DNA from: Bacteriovoracaceae bacterium UBA7695
GTDB lineage: Bacteria; Bdellovibrionota; Bacteriovoracia; Bacteriovoracales; Bacteriovoracaceae
DNA: 49,269 nt
NCBI GenBank assembly: GCA_002482685.1
Contig: DLGL01000105.1
Coordinates: 613 to 49,881 of the forward strand
Direction: 5' to 3'
Part shown: piece after piece, positions 7,613 through 16,492 of the stretch
How positions within the stretch are numbered: position 1 is the first letter of the stretch
Layout of the letters: every line of letters begins with the position of its first letter
Program-made: the position numbers and the translations under genes
The notes under the pieces: model-generated
What the model was told of the DNA's origin: nothing
Databases searched by the model: none
The model's input: the letters and a program-made list of their open reading frames with translations, nothing else

Positions 7613-8798
7613 TAAATCCGTGTTTGAATAAAGAGAAGGCGAGCTCTTGAAGTTTTTTGAGTTTAACCTGAACGATGGGATCTTCCAGACCCAGAGGAAA
7701 ATATTTAAGATCGGTGTGAAGACTTTTTGGATTATCCATCAGGAGAATATGCTCCTCAAAAGATAGTTTTCCCACCCACACACTTCTTAGATCCGCCTGA
7801 TAAAACTGCATGTGGTAGAGGAGTTGAATCATACCATGGAGGTAGAGAAGCTCTTTAGTAAATGCCATTCCGCCTTCAAGGGGAACACCTCTAAAAACTC
7901 TTAGGGCCAGTTTGAAGGCATCGAGCTCCTCCATTTGGTGATGTCGCAAAAATGCATACACGTCCTGGATATTAGATCCCCGTTCGGCCATGGAAGTGGC
8001 CAGATGGCGAAGGATGACTTTACTCCACCGCTCATGAGTCATGCTGCCGGTAATGATTTCTGTCAATATGGCGAGCCCTTCCTGAAGAAAGGTCGTTCTG
8101 GGTGACCAGGTTCCCAACCAGGGGTGCTCAGTCTGAGCAGCGCCATTTAACGATGTACCCAGATGGGCCCAGCCTTCATGCACCAAAAAAATATCAAGGT
8201 GCTGAGTTGAATATGATTTATGAGGATTGAGTTTGAGAATTTTTCTTCCGGCCGATGAATCTGAAAGAAGTGATGAGGAAGGTCTTACATCGACATCAGT
8301 GTCATTAAAAGTTTCAAGTAATCGGTTTTTTAAATACTGTCGGGCCTCTTCACCTTTAAGTGTTGTCTCACTCTCATCAGGCACACAATACTGAGGAATC
8401 TGTTCTAAAAAGTATAAAAAGGAATTGTTCTGGGTTGTCGGATGAGATGTCCCATAGAGTTTTATGCAATGATCATAGAAAAAAACGTTGTCAAAATTTT
8501 CCATCATGGAGAGCAGGGTGTGATAGTCCTCAACCCGCTTTGTGAATATTCTCTTCATCGATGGGTGCAAATCTGCATGGGCCAGGTCAGTTAAGAATTT
8601 ATCCATGGCCTTGCGCTTAGCAAGCACATCGACGCCGAAAGGCACGCTCACGTCTTCAAGTTCGACAATGAAATTCTGGTGCTGTGGGAATAGCTTAGTC
8701 AACTGGTCGAGTGGATAGCGGGGATGACCCAGAAAACTTAAGTCCCTGGCGATCTCTTTAAGCCGATAAGAAAAGTCAGCAATAGGCCCATTGTTCAT
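7602..8798 (-). CDS. QEGLA-motif protein (DUF1704 / MATCAP-like putative metallopeptidase)
   Basis: The protein carries LVHEGWAH (HExxxH) and, 27 residues later, LQEGLA, the signature of TIGR02421/DUF1704. Bacterial members are annotated as flavohaemoglobin expression-modulating proteins. Eukaryotic relatives (MATCAP) are zinc tyrosine carboxypeptidases using HExxxH plus the Glu of QEG. From ATG 8798 the residues are His207, Glu208, His212 and Glu240. An in-frame TTG at 8837 would add 13 residues; neither start has a clear ribosome site. There is no signal peptide, so it is cytosolic. It is convergent with the truncated haemoglobin gene and overlaps it by 11 bases. The substrate is unknown. 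Confidence 0.88.
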   Translation of the reverse strand: MNNGPIADFSYRLKEIARDLSFLGHPRYPLDQLTKLFPQHQNFIVELEDVSVPFGVDVLAKRKAMDKFLTDLAHADLHPSMKRIFTKRVEDYHTLLSMMENFDNVFFYDHCIKLYGTSHPTTQNNSFLYFLEQIPQYCVPDESETTLKGEEARQYLKNRLLETFNDTDVDVRPSSSLLSDSSAGRKILKLNPHKSYSTQHLDIFLVHEGWAHLGTSLNGAAQTEHPWLGTWSPRTTFLQEGLAILTEIITGSMTHERWSKVILRHLATSMAERGSNIQDVYAFLRHHQMEELDAFKLALRVFRGVPLEGGMAFTKELLYLHGMIQLLYHMQFYQADLRSVWVGKLSFEEHILLMDNPKSLHTDLKYFPLGLEDPIVQVKLKKLQELAFSLFKHGFING

Positions 8799-8828
8799 AT
8801 ATGTTCTATCGGTAAGAAAATGATGGAA

Positions 8829-8854
8829 TTGACACAAATTTCAAGCGCTATAAT
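8829..8854 (+). promoter_or_regulatory. Consensus promoter hexamers placing the transcript start at the ATG
   Basis: TTGACA (8829-8834) and TATAAT (8849-8854) are both perfect, but the spacer is only 14 bp. Transcription would begin about 8861, the A of the next ATG, implying a leaderless mRNA. The short spacer weakens the call. Confidence 0.5.
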
Positions 8855-8860
8855 GGAAGA

Positions 8861-9868
8861 ATGAAAACCTTTATTTTTACTCTGATGTTTATCTCAACTT
8901 CCTCTTATGCAGGATACGGCAAACCCCAGCTTCTGGCCCGCTATTCTGGTGCTGATGCCTTTAATGCTCCTGAGGGATTGTACTGTTTTGGTTCAGAACC
9001 TGCGGCCAGCATAGACGGGGTCTTTTTAGGCTGCCAGGATGAAAATGGTTTTTTAATGATGAAATGGAATTCTTCTCCTTCCATCATTGCCAGATCCGAG
9101 AGGTCCCAATTCTCTCATCCTAAAGAAGTGAATGGTAAAATCAGTTGGTATGAATTTAACGAAGCGGGAGTTCAAAGGGCCTTTGAAGAACAAGATGGCG
9201 TTCAAAAAATTATAGACCTAAAAAATTTGGGCCCGGTTTTTTCCATGGTGGATTCATTTACACCTGGTAAGGATGGCAGCTACGTCTACCGGCTGCAACT
9301 GGAGGCTTCAAAAAATCTCAACCTCTGGCAGAATCATTCCATAAGTACACTCTCTGTAGGGGAAGCGGCCCATATTTTTCCTCCCTCTTCATCACATCAA
9401 GGGGATCTCATCGCCAAAATTCGCAGAGGTTCAATTGATGAGTCATCTGCCGATGAGCTCATGGTATGGGATGGGTCTTATAAAACGGTTCTGAAAGACC
9501 GGGATGCTGATGCTACTTCTTCAGTAAAAGCGTTTCGTCATCAGTATGCCATTGATCAGGACGAAGTCGCTTTAGTGCTGACTGATTCAATAGGTGAGGC
9601 GATGGTTCTGATTAAAAACGGCGTCACTAAAGTTGTCGCACGGGCCGGTAGAGACTTATTGAGTTTTGATTATTTTTCTCCAAAACTTAGAGAGGGAGTT
9701 TTACTGTTTAGAGGGATGGATTTTCAAAAACGCAAAGTTCTCTATCTTTACGAAAAGGGGCTGCTTCGCCCACTTCTCACACAAGGAGATACGGTTCATA
9801 CAGATAAAGGTGTGGCCGTGGTAGATTATAAAAATCAAGATGCCATATTTTATGGGGCCCTGGCATAG
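8861..9868 (+). CDS. Exported protein of unknown function, beta-propeller-like
   Basis: 335 aa with a signal peptide (MKTFIFTLMFISTSSYAG, cleavage after SYA). The mature part has no family I can name. It shows repeated short strand-turn-strand segments (for example GSYVYRLQLE, GDLIAKIRRG, EVALVLTDSIGEAMVLIKNG) spaced 40-50 residues, as in beta-propeller proteins. GGAAGA directly abuts the ATG, too close for a normal ribosome site, and the promoter hexamers upstream suggest a leaderless transcript. The next gene is 167 bases downstream, and that gap holds no convincing ORF. Confidence 0.75.
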   Translation: MKTFIFTLMFISTSSYAGYGKPQLLARYSGADAFNAPEGLYCFGSEPAASIDGVFLGCQDENGFLMMKWNSSPSIIARSERSQFSHPKEVNGKISWYEFNEAGVQRAFEEQDGVQKIIDLKNLGPVFSMVDSFTPGKDGSYVYRLQLEASKNLNLWQNHSISTLSVGEAAHIFPPSSSHQGDLIAKIRRGSIDESSADELMVWDGSYKTVLKDRDADATSSVKAFRHQYAIDQDEVALVLTDSIGEAMVLIKNGVTKVVARAGRDLLSFDYFSPKLREGVLLFRGMDFQKRKVLYLYEKGLLRPLLTQGDTVHTDKGVAVVDYKNQDAIFYGALA

Positions 9869-10035
9869 GAGCGGGCGGAGAAATTTATCAGCAAGCGACA
9901 CTCACTGATGCTGATTCGAGTATGACGCTTCTCGGTATAGGTCTTATTGTCTTTAAGAGGGAGTAGTTTTTGCCTCCTTGGTCTAAAAGTTTCTCGGAAC
10001 AGGAGTGTGACTTAAAATAAAAGAAAAGGTCTTTT

Positions 10036-10878
10036 ATGAAAACACTCCTCATCGCTTCCGTGGCATTGCTATCAACTGTTGCACAGGCCAGTTGTAAATT
10101 ACCTAAAAACGAAAAGATCATTATTGGCTGCTCCTATAAGTGTGATTTTTTCACGCGCTCTCGGCTCAAAGCTGCCGGTGCTCGACTTGGCTACAAAGTA
10201 AAAGTTGTCAACCTGAGCTCAAATAAAGATATCAAGGCATCATTGGACGGAGTCGACTCTGTTCTCATTCCTGGTGGTGCAGATATTCATCCTAAGTATT
10301 ATCTCAAAAATGTTACACCTGAACTTCGTGAATACACTTTGGCCAATCTGGATTTGGTGGAATTTACCGAAGAGGGGAAGAAGCGCGATGTCTATGAGTA
10401 CACGCTTCTCAAAAAAATTCTTAGTAAAAAAAACGAATACAGTAAGCTCCCAGTCCTGGGCATCTGCCGAGGCATGCAGATGATGTCAGTTGCCCAAGGC
10501 ATCCCATTATACCTCGATATCAAAACGGAGCTTGGCATACCTAATCGCCGTTATAAATTTGATCGTATTCACATTACAGAAGAAAATAGTTTAATGCAGT
10601 CTCTGTACGGCAATAAAAAGTTCTCAGGTTTTCAAATGCACCACCAGGGTATACGGGTAGATTATTTTGAGGCCCACAAGGCCGAGTATCCGGATGTCGT
10701 TGTGTCATCGTTTTCGAATAAAAATACAGTTGCTGAATCAATTGAATATAAAGGGATGACCGCCTTAGGTGTTCAGTATCATCCGGAGAAGTCTCTTCCT
10801 AAAGCTACCTATCCCATATTCAAATGGTTTTTAACCAAAGCTTGCGAATTTAAGAAATCTTCAAAGGACACTCTATGA
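10036..10878 (+). CDS. Exported peptidase C26 / PuuD-like glutamine amidotransferase-fold hydrolase
   Basis: 280 aa with a signal peptide (cleavage near AQA-S, residue 18). The class I glutamine-amidotransferase fold is clear: SVLIPGGADIHP, nucleophile elbow LGICRGMQ with Cys144, and YHPEKS with His249 and Glu251 completing the triad. This is the gamma-glutamyl hydrolase / PuuD branch (C26). Most PuuD proteins are cytosolic, so a signal peptide points to periplasmic hydrolysis of gamma-glutamyl compounds. The stop overlaps the next start as ATGA (10875-10878), so it is translationally coupled to the M1 peptidase. Confidence 0.9.
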   Translation: MKTLLIASVALLSTVAQASCKLPKNEKIIIGCSYKCDFFTRSRLKAAGARLGYKVKVVNLSSNKDIKASLDGVDSVLIPGGADIHPKYYLKNVTPELREYTLANLDLVEFTEEGKKRDVYEYTLLKKILSKKNEYSKLPVLGICRGMQMMSVAQGIPLYLDIKTELGIPNRRYKFDRIHITEENSLMQSLYGNKKFSGFQMHHQGIRVDYFEAHKAEYPDVVVSSFSNKNTVAESIEYKGMTALGVQYHPEKSLPKATYPIFKWFLTKACEFKKSSKDTL

Positions 10879-12230
10879 AAAAACTTATCCTCTTTAGTTT
10901 AATCCTTTCAGGTGCGGCCCACGCCAATCTTCACCTCTCTCCGCCTGATTTTATGACATCACAAGGGCGGGCGGTGTTTGTAGATTTTAAAACTGCTGAA
11001 TACGACATTACTTATGATCTGGATCTTGAAAGAGCTTCCGTTAAAACTAAAATTGTTTTCGAGGCACGGAGTGCAGGAAATCCGATCTTTGATCTGGTTC
11101 CAACTCCTTATTCAGTCAAACTCGATGGAAAAAAAGTAAAACATCATATGATCTCTTTTCCTGGTGGAGTTTCAAAACTCCGTCAGGTGGCGGGCGCAGT
11201 TGTTCCTGGAACCCACACATTAGAAATTGAAAACGAGCTCACAAGCAATGTGATGTTTGATACGGATTTTAGAACTGTTTCAAGTGCTTTCTGGATCCGT
11301 GATCTGAAAGATCGACTTTTCATGGAGCAGTATATCCCTTCAAATTTTGAATTTGATCAGTATAAGATGACTTACAATGTGAAAATTCTGGGAGTGCGAA
11401 AAGCAGAGCAGGATATTTATACAAATGGAGCCATCACTCAAACTTCGCCAGTAAGCTGGAAAATTGAGTTCCCAGAGTGGTATACAGTTTCGTGTCCATA
11501 TTTTCACATGACACCCAGAAAGAGCATGAAGCGTCTAGATTTTACTTACCCATCAATTTCAGGCAGGCAGATTCCTATAACGGTTTACTCACCGTGGAGA
11601 AGCAGGACTAAAAAATTTAAACCTGAGGCCATTCGGGTGATGCAGGAGCTGGAAGCGGACTACGGTCCGTGGGCGCATCCAAGTTTTGTTGCTTACGGAA
11701 CGATGGTTGGTACAGGCGGGATGGAGCATGCGGGGGCTACGGCCACTTCTTTCGGCGCTCTTGATCACGAAATGCTCCACTCTTATTTTGCTAAAGGTGT
11801 GGTTCCGGCCAATGGAAATTCAGGCTGGATGGATGAGGCCATTGCTAGCTGGCGGGATAAAGGCTACCCAAGAAACCCGACAGTCGGTTTTGAAGGAAGT
11901 AATATCGGAGGCCAGTCCATTTATAAACGCAATACTGATAACCGCTCCTATGCCCTGGGATCAGCATTTATGGCCTATCTCGATTTCAGACTTCAGGACA
12001 TGGGTGGACTTAAAGCATTTCTTAGAGGCTACTTTCAAACTTACAAACACCAGGTTGTAACCACTGAGCATTTTAAAAATAACCTTGAATTCTTTTCAGG
12101 TTTTAACCTCGATGAAGAATTTAGCACCTATATCTGGGGTGTGAATTCTTCAGATACAGAGGAGTTACTGACTGAGGAAAATCCTCACCACAGGCCCCTA
12201 TCTAAGGCCCAATTAAAGTCACTTTTATAA
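10875..12230 (+). CDS. Exported M1-family metalloaminopeptidase
   Basis: 451 aa with a signal peptide (MKKLILFSLILSGAAHAN). An N-terminal beta-saddle-like domain (~20-230) is followed by a thermolysin-like catalytic part. The zinc site is HEMLH (His298, Glu299, His302) with Glu321 in WMDEA, exactly the HExxH-x18-E spacing of M1. GGMEHAG (~residue 280) takes the place of the GAMEN exopeptidase motif. The protein is shorter than full M1 enzymes because the C-terminal helical domain is minimal. The start overlaps the stop of the C26 gene, so both exported hydrolases are made together. It is followed by a strong terminator. Confidence 0.92.
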   Translation: MKKLILFSLILSGAAHANLHLSPPDFMTSQGRAVFVDFKTAEYDITYDLDLERASVKTKIVFEARSAGNPIFDLVPTPYSVKLDGKKVKHHMISFPGGVSKLRQVAGAVVPGTHTLEIENELTSNVMFDTDFRTVSSAFWIRDLKDRLFMEQYIPSNFEFDQYKMTYNVKILGVRKAEQDIYTNGAITQTSPVSWKIEFPEWYTVSCPYFHMTPRKSMKRLDFTYPSISGRQIPITVYSPWRSRTKKFKPEAIRVMQELEADYGPWAHPSFVAYGTMVGTGGMEHAGATATSFGALDHEMLHSYFAKGVVPANGNSGWMDEAIASWRDKGYPRNPTVGFEGSNIGGQSIYKRNTDNRSYALGSAFMAYLDFRLQDMGGLKAFLRGYFQTYKHQVVTTEHFKNNLEFFSGFNLDEEFSTYIWGVNSSDTEELLTEENPHHRPLSKAQLKSLL

Positions 12231-12275
12231 TCCGATCTTGGCGATAGATTCGACTCGCCACTTTCGTGAGATGAT

Positions 12276-12305
12276 AAAGGGAACCAGTATGGTTCCCTTT
12301 TTTTT
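12276..12305 (+). terminator. Rho-independent terminator after the C26-M1 operon
   Basis: A 10-bp perfect stem AAAGGGAACC/GGTTCCCTTT with loop AGTAT is followed by a T-run to 12305. It lies 46 bases after the M1 peptidase stop. Confidence 0.95.
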
Positions 12306-12405
12306 GTACAGAAATTAGACACTGTCATAGGATTGTGGGGCTTAAGTCCCTTTAGCTGGTCTAAAACCCATATGCACTGGCACTGACTTTGCTTAACCAC
12401 TCCTG

Positions 12406-13914
12406 ATGCTAAAACTTGTCTTTCTACTCCTTATTTCTTATGCCCAATTGGGCTTCTCTCAGGATTTTCCGAGAGATCTTGAATTTATTGAGACCCACAA
12501 CACACAGTCCATGCCCTTTGGTGTGCCCCTGTTTATAGACCTTGAAGGGAACTTAAACATCCTTTCTCAAGGCACAGCATCCTTAAGCCTAAGACCCATT
12601 GTTAAGGGTGCCTGGAAGAAGTCTAAATCTCTCTACATTAATCCTATTACCTCTTCAGGACTCTCTTTTAATCAACGAGATGAAAAGCTCGGTTGGACAC
12701 AGGTCAAGCGCTTAAGATGGGAACTGGGACTGGGTCTTGGCGCTGTCATGAAAAGTCTTCCATTGTCAGCGGGACTCACTCCTTACCGTGGCGCCCGTCA
12801 TGTAGTTGTGAGACAAGTTAAATACGAGAAAGAAAAGACCAGCGGGACAGGGATTCCGAAAGATCTCTCAGATATGGAGTCATGGGTTCCTGGGGACAGA
12901 GGGTCTTACGAAGCTTATGGAGGTGTGCATTTTCATGCGACAGCATCCTATTTAGGTGTGGGGCTAACTGGTGGAGTGACCTTTCAGAATTTATTCAACA
13001 TCGTCATTACTAAAATTAAAGACAATAAGATTCAGCTCTCCATCATCGAAGAATCCCTAAGCAAACGCAGGGTGGATGCTGGTGCTGTTGTAGCGCAGGC
13101 AAAACTAAATTTCTTTGATGGGAAATCTCTGGCGACTCATTTTATTCTTGATCTAAGCAATGACTCAGATTACGCACTCTATCGATTGGGGATAAAAGGA
13201 AAACTGACAGAACTTCAGGAAAAACTTCCACCTTCCTCACAAAAAATGGAATGGAGAGGCTCGGAGAAAATTGGCTATCTGGGTATTCCGGGTGTCATTG
13301 GAAAGTACTTAACCCGCGCTGAGTATGAGATGAATTTTTCAGGAGATGAGGAAGTTCTGGATTTAAAGAGTAAGCGCAGTTCGGGGATTTTTCTTCCCTT
13401 AAGAAATCACAATAAGATGGTTTACCAAACGAAGTCGGCCTTAACACTTTTTTGGTATTCAGAGATGAATTCAACAAATGTGGATGTGTTTAACCGCAAA
13501 TTTCTTTTGCCTGGCAAGCTCATGGGTGCCAGGGGTTTTAATAGCGAACTTCCTGAATGGAAAAAAATGGGCTCGACACTTTCTCAAATCGGTTTGAGTT
13601 TTACCCGCAAAGAAATTGAAAGTGTAACTCCTGAGCAGCTGGAAGAAATCCTGGCCCACTTCAGAGTGCGCTGTGAAGAGATGAAGCAGCCTTGTGCGGG
13701 AAATAAAGTGTTTAACAAACTTGCTCAACAGCTAAGAGGTTATTTGAATCTTGAATGGGATCAGGTGAAGGATAAAATTGGCTTTGTGATGCTGGATGAG
13801 CCTTCGCTTATCTATGCTTTTGTAAAAAGCATGAAATCCCCCAAGTCAGTCTACTTTAAGTTTTTAAACCAAAAGTATCAGTCCATGGAAGGTGTGGCAC
13901 CAATTGAGATTTAA
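12406..13914 (+). CDS. Large exported protein of unknown function
   Basis: 502 aa with a clear signal peptide (MLKLVFLLLISYAQLGFSQ, cleavage before QDF). I recognise no domain. The first 270 mature residues are rich in alternating hydrophobic/polar strands with Gly turns (LGLGLGAVMKSL, SYLGVGLTGGVTF), which suggests an outer-membrane or surface beta-structure. The C-terminal third is helical and contains a C-x6-C pair (RCEEMKQPC). No Shine-Dalgarno sequence precedes the ATG. The last 59 bases overlap the 3' end of the convergent acetyltransferase gene. Confidence 0.75.
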   Translation: MLKLVFLLLISYAQLGFSQDFPRDLEFIETHNTQSMPFGVPLFIDLEGNLNILSQGTASLSLRPIVKGAWKKSKSLYINPITSSGLSFNQRDEKLGWTQVKRLRWELGLGLGAVMKSLPLSAGLTPYRGARHVVVRQVKYEKEKTSGTGIPKDLSDMESWVPGDRGSYEAYGGVHFHATASYLGVGLTGGVTFQNLFNIVITKIKDNKIQLSIIEESLSKRRVDAGAVVAQAKLNFFDGKSLATHFILDLSNDSDYALYRLGIKGKLTELQEKLPPSSQKMEWRGSEKIGYLGIPGVIGKYLTRAEYEMNFSGDEEVLDLKSKRSSGIFLPLRNHNKMVYQTKSALTLFWYSEMNSTNVDVFNRKFLLPGKLMGARGFNSELPEWKKMGSTLSQIGLSFTRKEIESVTPEQLEEILAHFRVRCEEMKQPCAGNKVFNKLAQQLRGYLNLEWDQVKDKIGFVMLDEPSLIYAFVKSMKSPKSVYFKFLNQKYQSMEGVAPIEI

Positions 13915-14461
13915 TCTTTTGGATGTCCACGGTCTTCATATCCATTGTTAATTGAACATAGTCCATTGATGAATAGCCAACTTCGTAAGTTCCAATTTTG
14001 TGGATCAAGCTGAGGATGTGATTATTCTGGGGCAGTGTCGTGAAGGTCAACCGCTCGATATCTCTTTCAGAAGCTGCCAAGGCCAGCAGGCGGATAAGAA
14101 GAGTCCCAAGTCCCATGCCCTGGTATTCATCGATGATCACAATGGCCATCTCAGCTTCAACCGGGTCAATTGAGGAGCGAACCAAACGGCCGATGGCCAC
14201 TCCACGCAATGGCTTCTCTCTCTCTTCAATCCCTAGTGCAAAGTGATTCCAGCCATCAAGTTGGGTGAGGTAGTTGAGCTCAACATCGGAGAAGGCTTTT
14301 TTCACCCCTAAGAAGCGGTTACGGATCGATTCGGCAGACATGTAGCGAAGTCCCTCGGTAATCTGGGATTTATTCGAGGGTTGAACAGGACCCAAACGCA
14401 GCTTAGACTTTTTCCAGTCTAAGTCATGCATCTGAGTCTGATCAAAAAAAACATGTTTCAT
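13856..14461 (-). CDS. GNAT-family N-acetyltransferase
   Basis: 201 aa, cytosolic. The acetyl-CoA pyrophosphate loop is seen as EYQGMGLGTLLI (the Q/R-x-x-G-x-G/A motif), preceded by the strand AEMAIVIIDEYQ and followed by LAASERDIERLTF. N-terminal region: GVAIGRLVRS as the substrate-side strands. The target is unknown; GNATs acetylate small amines, protein N-termini or lysines. It starts 6 bases after the ycaO stop, so ycaO and this gene are probably one operon. Its 3' end overlaps the exported-protein gene at 12406 by 59 bases in antisense orientation. Confidence 0.9.
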   Translation of the reverse strand: MKHVFFDQTQMHDLDWKKSKLRLGPVQPSNKSQITEGLRYMSAESIRNRFLGVKKAFSDVELNYLTQLDGWNHFALGIEEREKPLRGVAIGRLVRSSIDPVEAEMAIVIIDEYQGMGLGTLLIRLLALAASERDIERLTFTTLPQNNHILSLIHKIGTYEVGYSSMDYVQLTMDMKTVDIQKIKSQLVPHLPWTDTFGLKT

Positions 14462-14467
14462 TAAAAT

Positions 14468-16222
14468 TTATTTTCTCTCGGCCCAGGTCTTCTTGGCCGT
14501 TTGAAGTTTTTCATAACTTGTAAGAAGTTTTTGGTGCATCTCAAAACCTTTGAGGTTCATATCCGACTCATGAAGCCCGCTGAACTTTTCAAAACCGTTG
14601 ATGATGTTTTGGGCATCTTCGACTAAATTTTTTCCATAAATTTTTTCAACTGTTGGAAGAAAATCTTTCTCGTTAAGAGTGTCATCCGTTTCAATATGAA
14701 GAAGTGTGTTGAGACAAAGGTAGAGGAGTTTTCTTTGTTTATTTAAAGGAGCAAAGTGCAGGCACCATTCAGCTCCGGCCTTGGCGAGTTCGAAATTTTT
14801 TGTAGCGAAGGCGAGCACGGCTTTGAATTCCCCCATGCGAAGTTCCGCCCAATACGTACCTGCATCAGGAATAACACCGATCGCATGAGAGACCAAAAGC
14901 ATATCATCAAAGCCTTTTTCTTCCAGCTTATCGTGAAGCTCCATCAGCTCATCTGCACTAAGCTCGTGGGCCCCCAGTATTCCAGCGCGCACATCGTAGG
15001 CCGCATTGTTATTGTCCCAGGCAAGATCTTCTGGTTGATAGATTTCAGACATTCCCGGAACGTGAATTCTGCATCCATAAACACCCAGGTGATCAAAGTC
15101 CATGACGTAGACATCTTTCTCAATGTTTTTAAAAATATCCATCAAGGCGTTGTACTCACCTTGAGTGGTGTTATCTCCAAAATTCCAGTCGCTGAATTCA
15201 TAGTCGGAAGTTTCTTTAAAGAAGTTCCAGTGAATGAGGCCGTTGGAGTCAATGAAATGAGCTTCAAGATTGAGGTTATCTTTAACATCATCAAGCTCAA
15301 AGCTTGGAGGGGAGAACACGTTAAGTTGATCAAGACGACGGCCTTGAAGAAGCTCAGTCAGGGTGCGCTCAAGGGCCACTTGAAATTTTGGATGGGCCCC
15401 GAATGAGGCGAAGGCCGTACCTTCGGCCGGGTTAAGAAGGGTCACGTTGATGACCGGAAATTTTCCACCAAGAGAAGCATCTTTACAGATGATGGGGTAT
15501 CCGTTTGCTTCAAGTTCAGCAATGGCCTCTACGACTTTAGGAAAACGATTCAGAACTTCCTGAGGAATTGTCGGAAGTGAAATCCCTTCTGATAAAATTT
15601 GATTTTTCACAGAACGCTCAAAAACTTCTGATAGGGCCTGAACACGTGCTTCGGTTTTTGTATTACCCGCAGACATTCCGTTTGAAACATACAAATTTCC
15701 AATGATGTTCATTGGAATGTAATAAGTTTTATCGGTCAAAGCATTGGTGTAGGGAAGAGCACAAATACCACGCTCAGCATTTCCTGAATTGGCATCAATT
15801 AATTGAGAAGGAGTAAGCTCACCTTCAGCATCATAATAGGCCCAAAGAGATTCATTCATCAGACCTTCAGGCATTTTATCATTTTTAAAGGCGAACCATT
15901 TCTCATTTGGGTAGTGAACGAATTCAGAATTCGCAATCTTCTCCCCTAGATAAAAATCAGCAAAGAAGTAGTTACAGTTGAGGCGCTCAAAAAATTCACC
16001 TAAGGCGGAGGCAAGGGCCGCATCTTTAGTGACACCTTTTCCATTGGTAAAGAGGTAAGGGCAGAACCGGTCACGCACGTGGACTGACCAAACATTTGGA
16101 ACGGGATTAAGCCAAGAGGCTTCTTCAACATCAAACCCCAAATCCGTGAGTTTATTGCGCAATTTTTGAATTGTTTCTTCCAATGGTGCGTCTTTACCTT
16201 GAATCATGGTTTTTTGTGTCAT
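14468..16222 (-). CDS. ycaO: YcaO: ATP-dependent factor linked to ribosomal S12 methylthiolation
   Basis: 584 aa, nearly the same length as E. coli YcaO (586 aa), and recognisably colinear: ASWLNPVPNVWSVH, FTNGKG, ALASALGE, NIIGNLYVSNGMSAGNT, SFGAHP, ERTLTELLQGR and HLGVYGCRIHVPGMS. YcaO proteins use ATP to activate amide backbones. The E. coli protein enhances RimO-dependent beta-methylthiolation of ribosomal protein S12. The ATP-binding acidic clusters (GEFFER, SEVFER, ERTLTE) are present. The C-terminal TPR-like part follows. No azoline-precursor peptide gene is visible nearby, so a housekeeping role is favoured over a peptide-toxin role. The ribosome site AGGGTCC is modest. It is probably cotranscribed with the GNAT gene. 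Confidence 0.95.
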   Translation of the reverse strand: MTQKTMIQGKDAPLEETIQKLRNKLTDLGFDVEEASWLNPVPNVWSVHVRDRFCPYLFTNGKGVTKDAALASALGEFFERLNCNYFFADFYLGEKIANSEFVHYPNEKWFAFKNDKMPEGLMNESLWAYYDAEGELTPSQLIDANSGNAERGICALPYTNALTDKTYYIPMNIIGNLYVSNGMSAGNTKTEARVQALSEVFERSVKNQILSEGISLPTIPQEVLNRFPKVVEAIAELEANGYPIICKDASLGGKFPVINVTLLNPAEGTAFASFGAHPKFQVALERTLTELLQGRRLDQLNVFSPPSFELDDVKDNLNLEAHFIDSNGLIHWNFFKETSDYEFSDWNFGDNTTQGEYNALMDIFKNIEKDVYVMDFDHLGVYGCRIHVPGMSEIYQPEDLAWDNNNAAYDVRAGILGAHELSADELMELHDKLEEKGFDDMLLVSHAIGVIPDAGTYWAELRMGEFKAVLAFATKNFELAKAGAEWCLHFAPLNKQRKLLYLCLNTLLHIETDDTLNEKDFLPTVEKIYGKNLVEDAQNIINGFEKFSGLHESDMNLKGFEMHQKLLTSYEKLQTAKKTWAERK

Positions 16223-16492
16223 TTGAGAGGGTCCTTTTTAAAGCTTTATACGGTGGGCTATATCTCATATTTGTCAGGGAAGGACAACATTTTGCCCCTA
16301 GAATTAAATCCTGATGAGTTTTATAATAGGGTTATCACTGGGACCTTCTCAGTGGTTCTTCTTTGAAACTTTCCTCGAGTCTGCTTGTCCTGGGTTATTT
16401 CTAATGCTCTTCCCCCTCTACAACTAATACGATGAATGGTGCAACGATCTGCCACTCAAATGGGGTCCGTCCGTCATAGGAGGGCGGTTTTT

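Noticed and set aside
9888..10121. Minus-strand 77-aa ORF upstream of the C26 gene
   Set aside because: It overlaps the signal-peptide coding region of the C26 gene and has no start context.
14756..15406. 216-aa plus-strand ORF opposite ycaO
   Set aside because: It lies fully inside the strongly conserved ycaO frame, with no ribosome site and no recognisable protein features.
14468..16222. YcaO as part of an azoline peptide (TOMM) toxin cluster
   Set aside because: Length and colinearity match the E. coli housekeeping YcaO, and no precursor peptide, dehydrogenase or exporter gene is adjacent.
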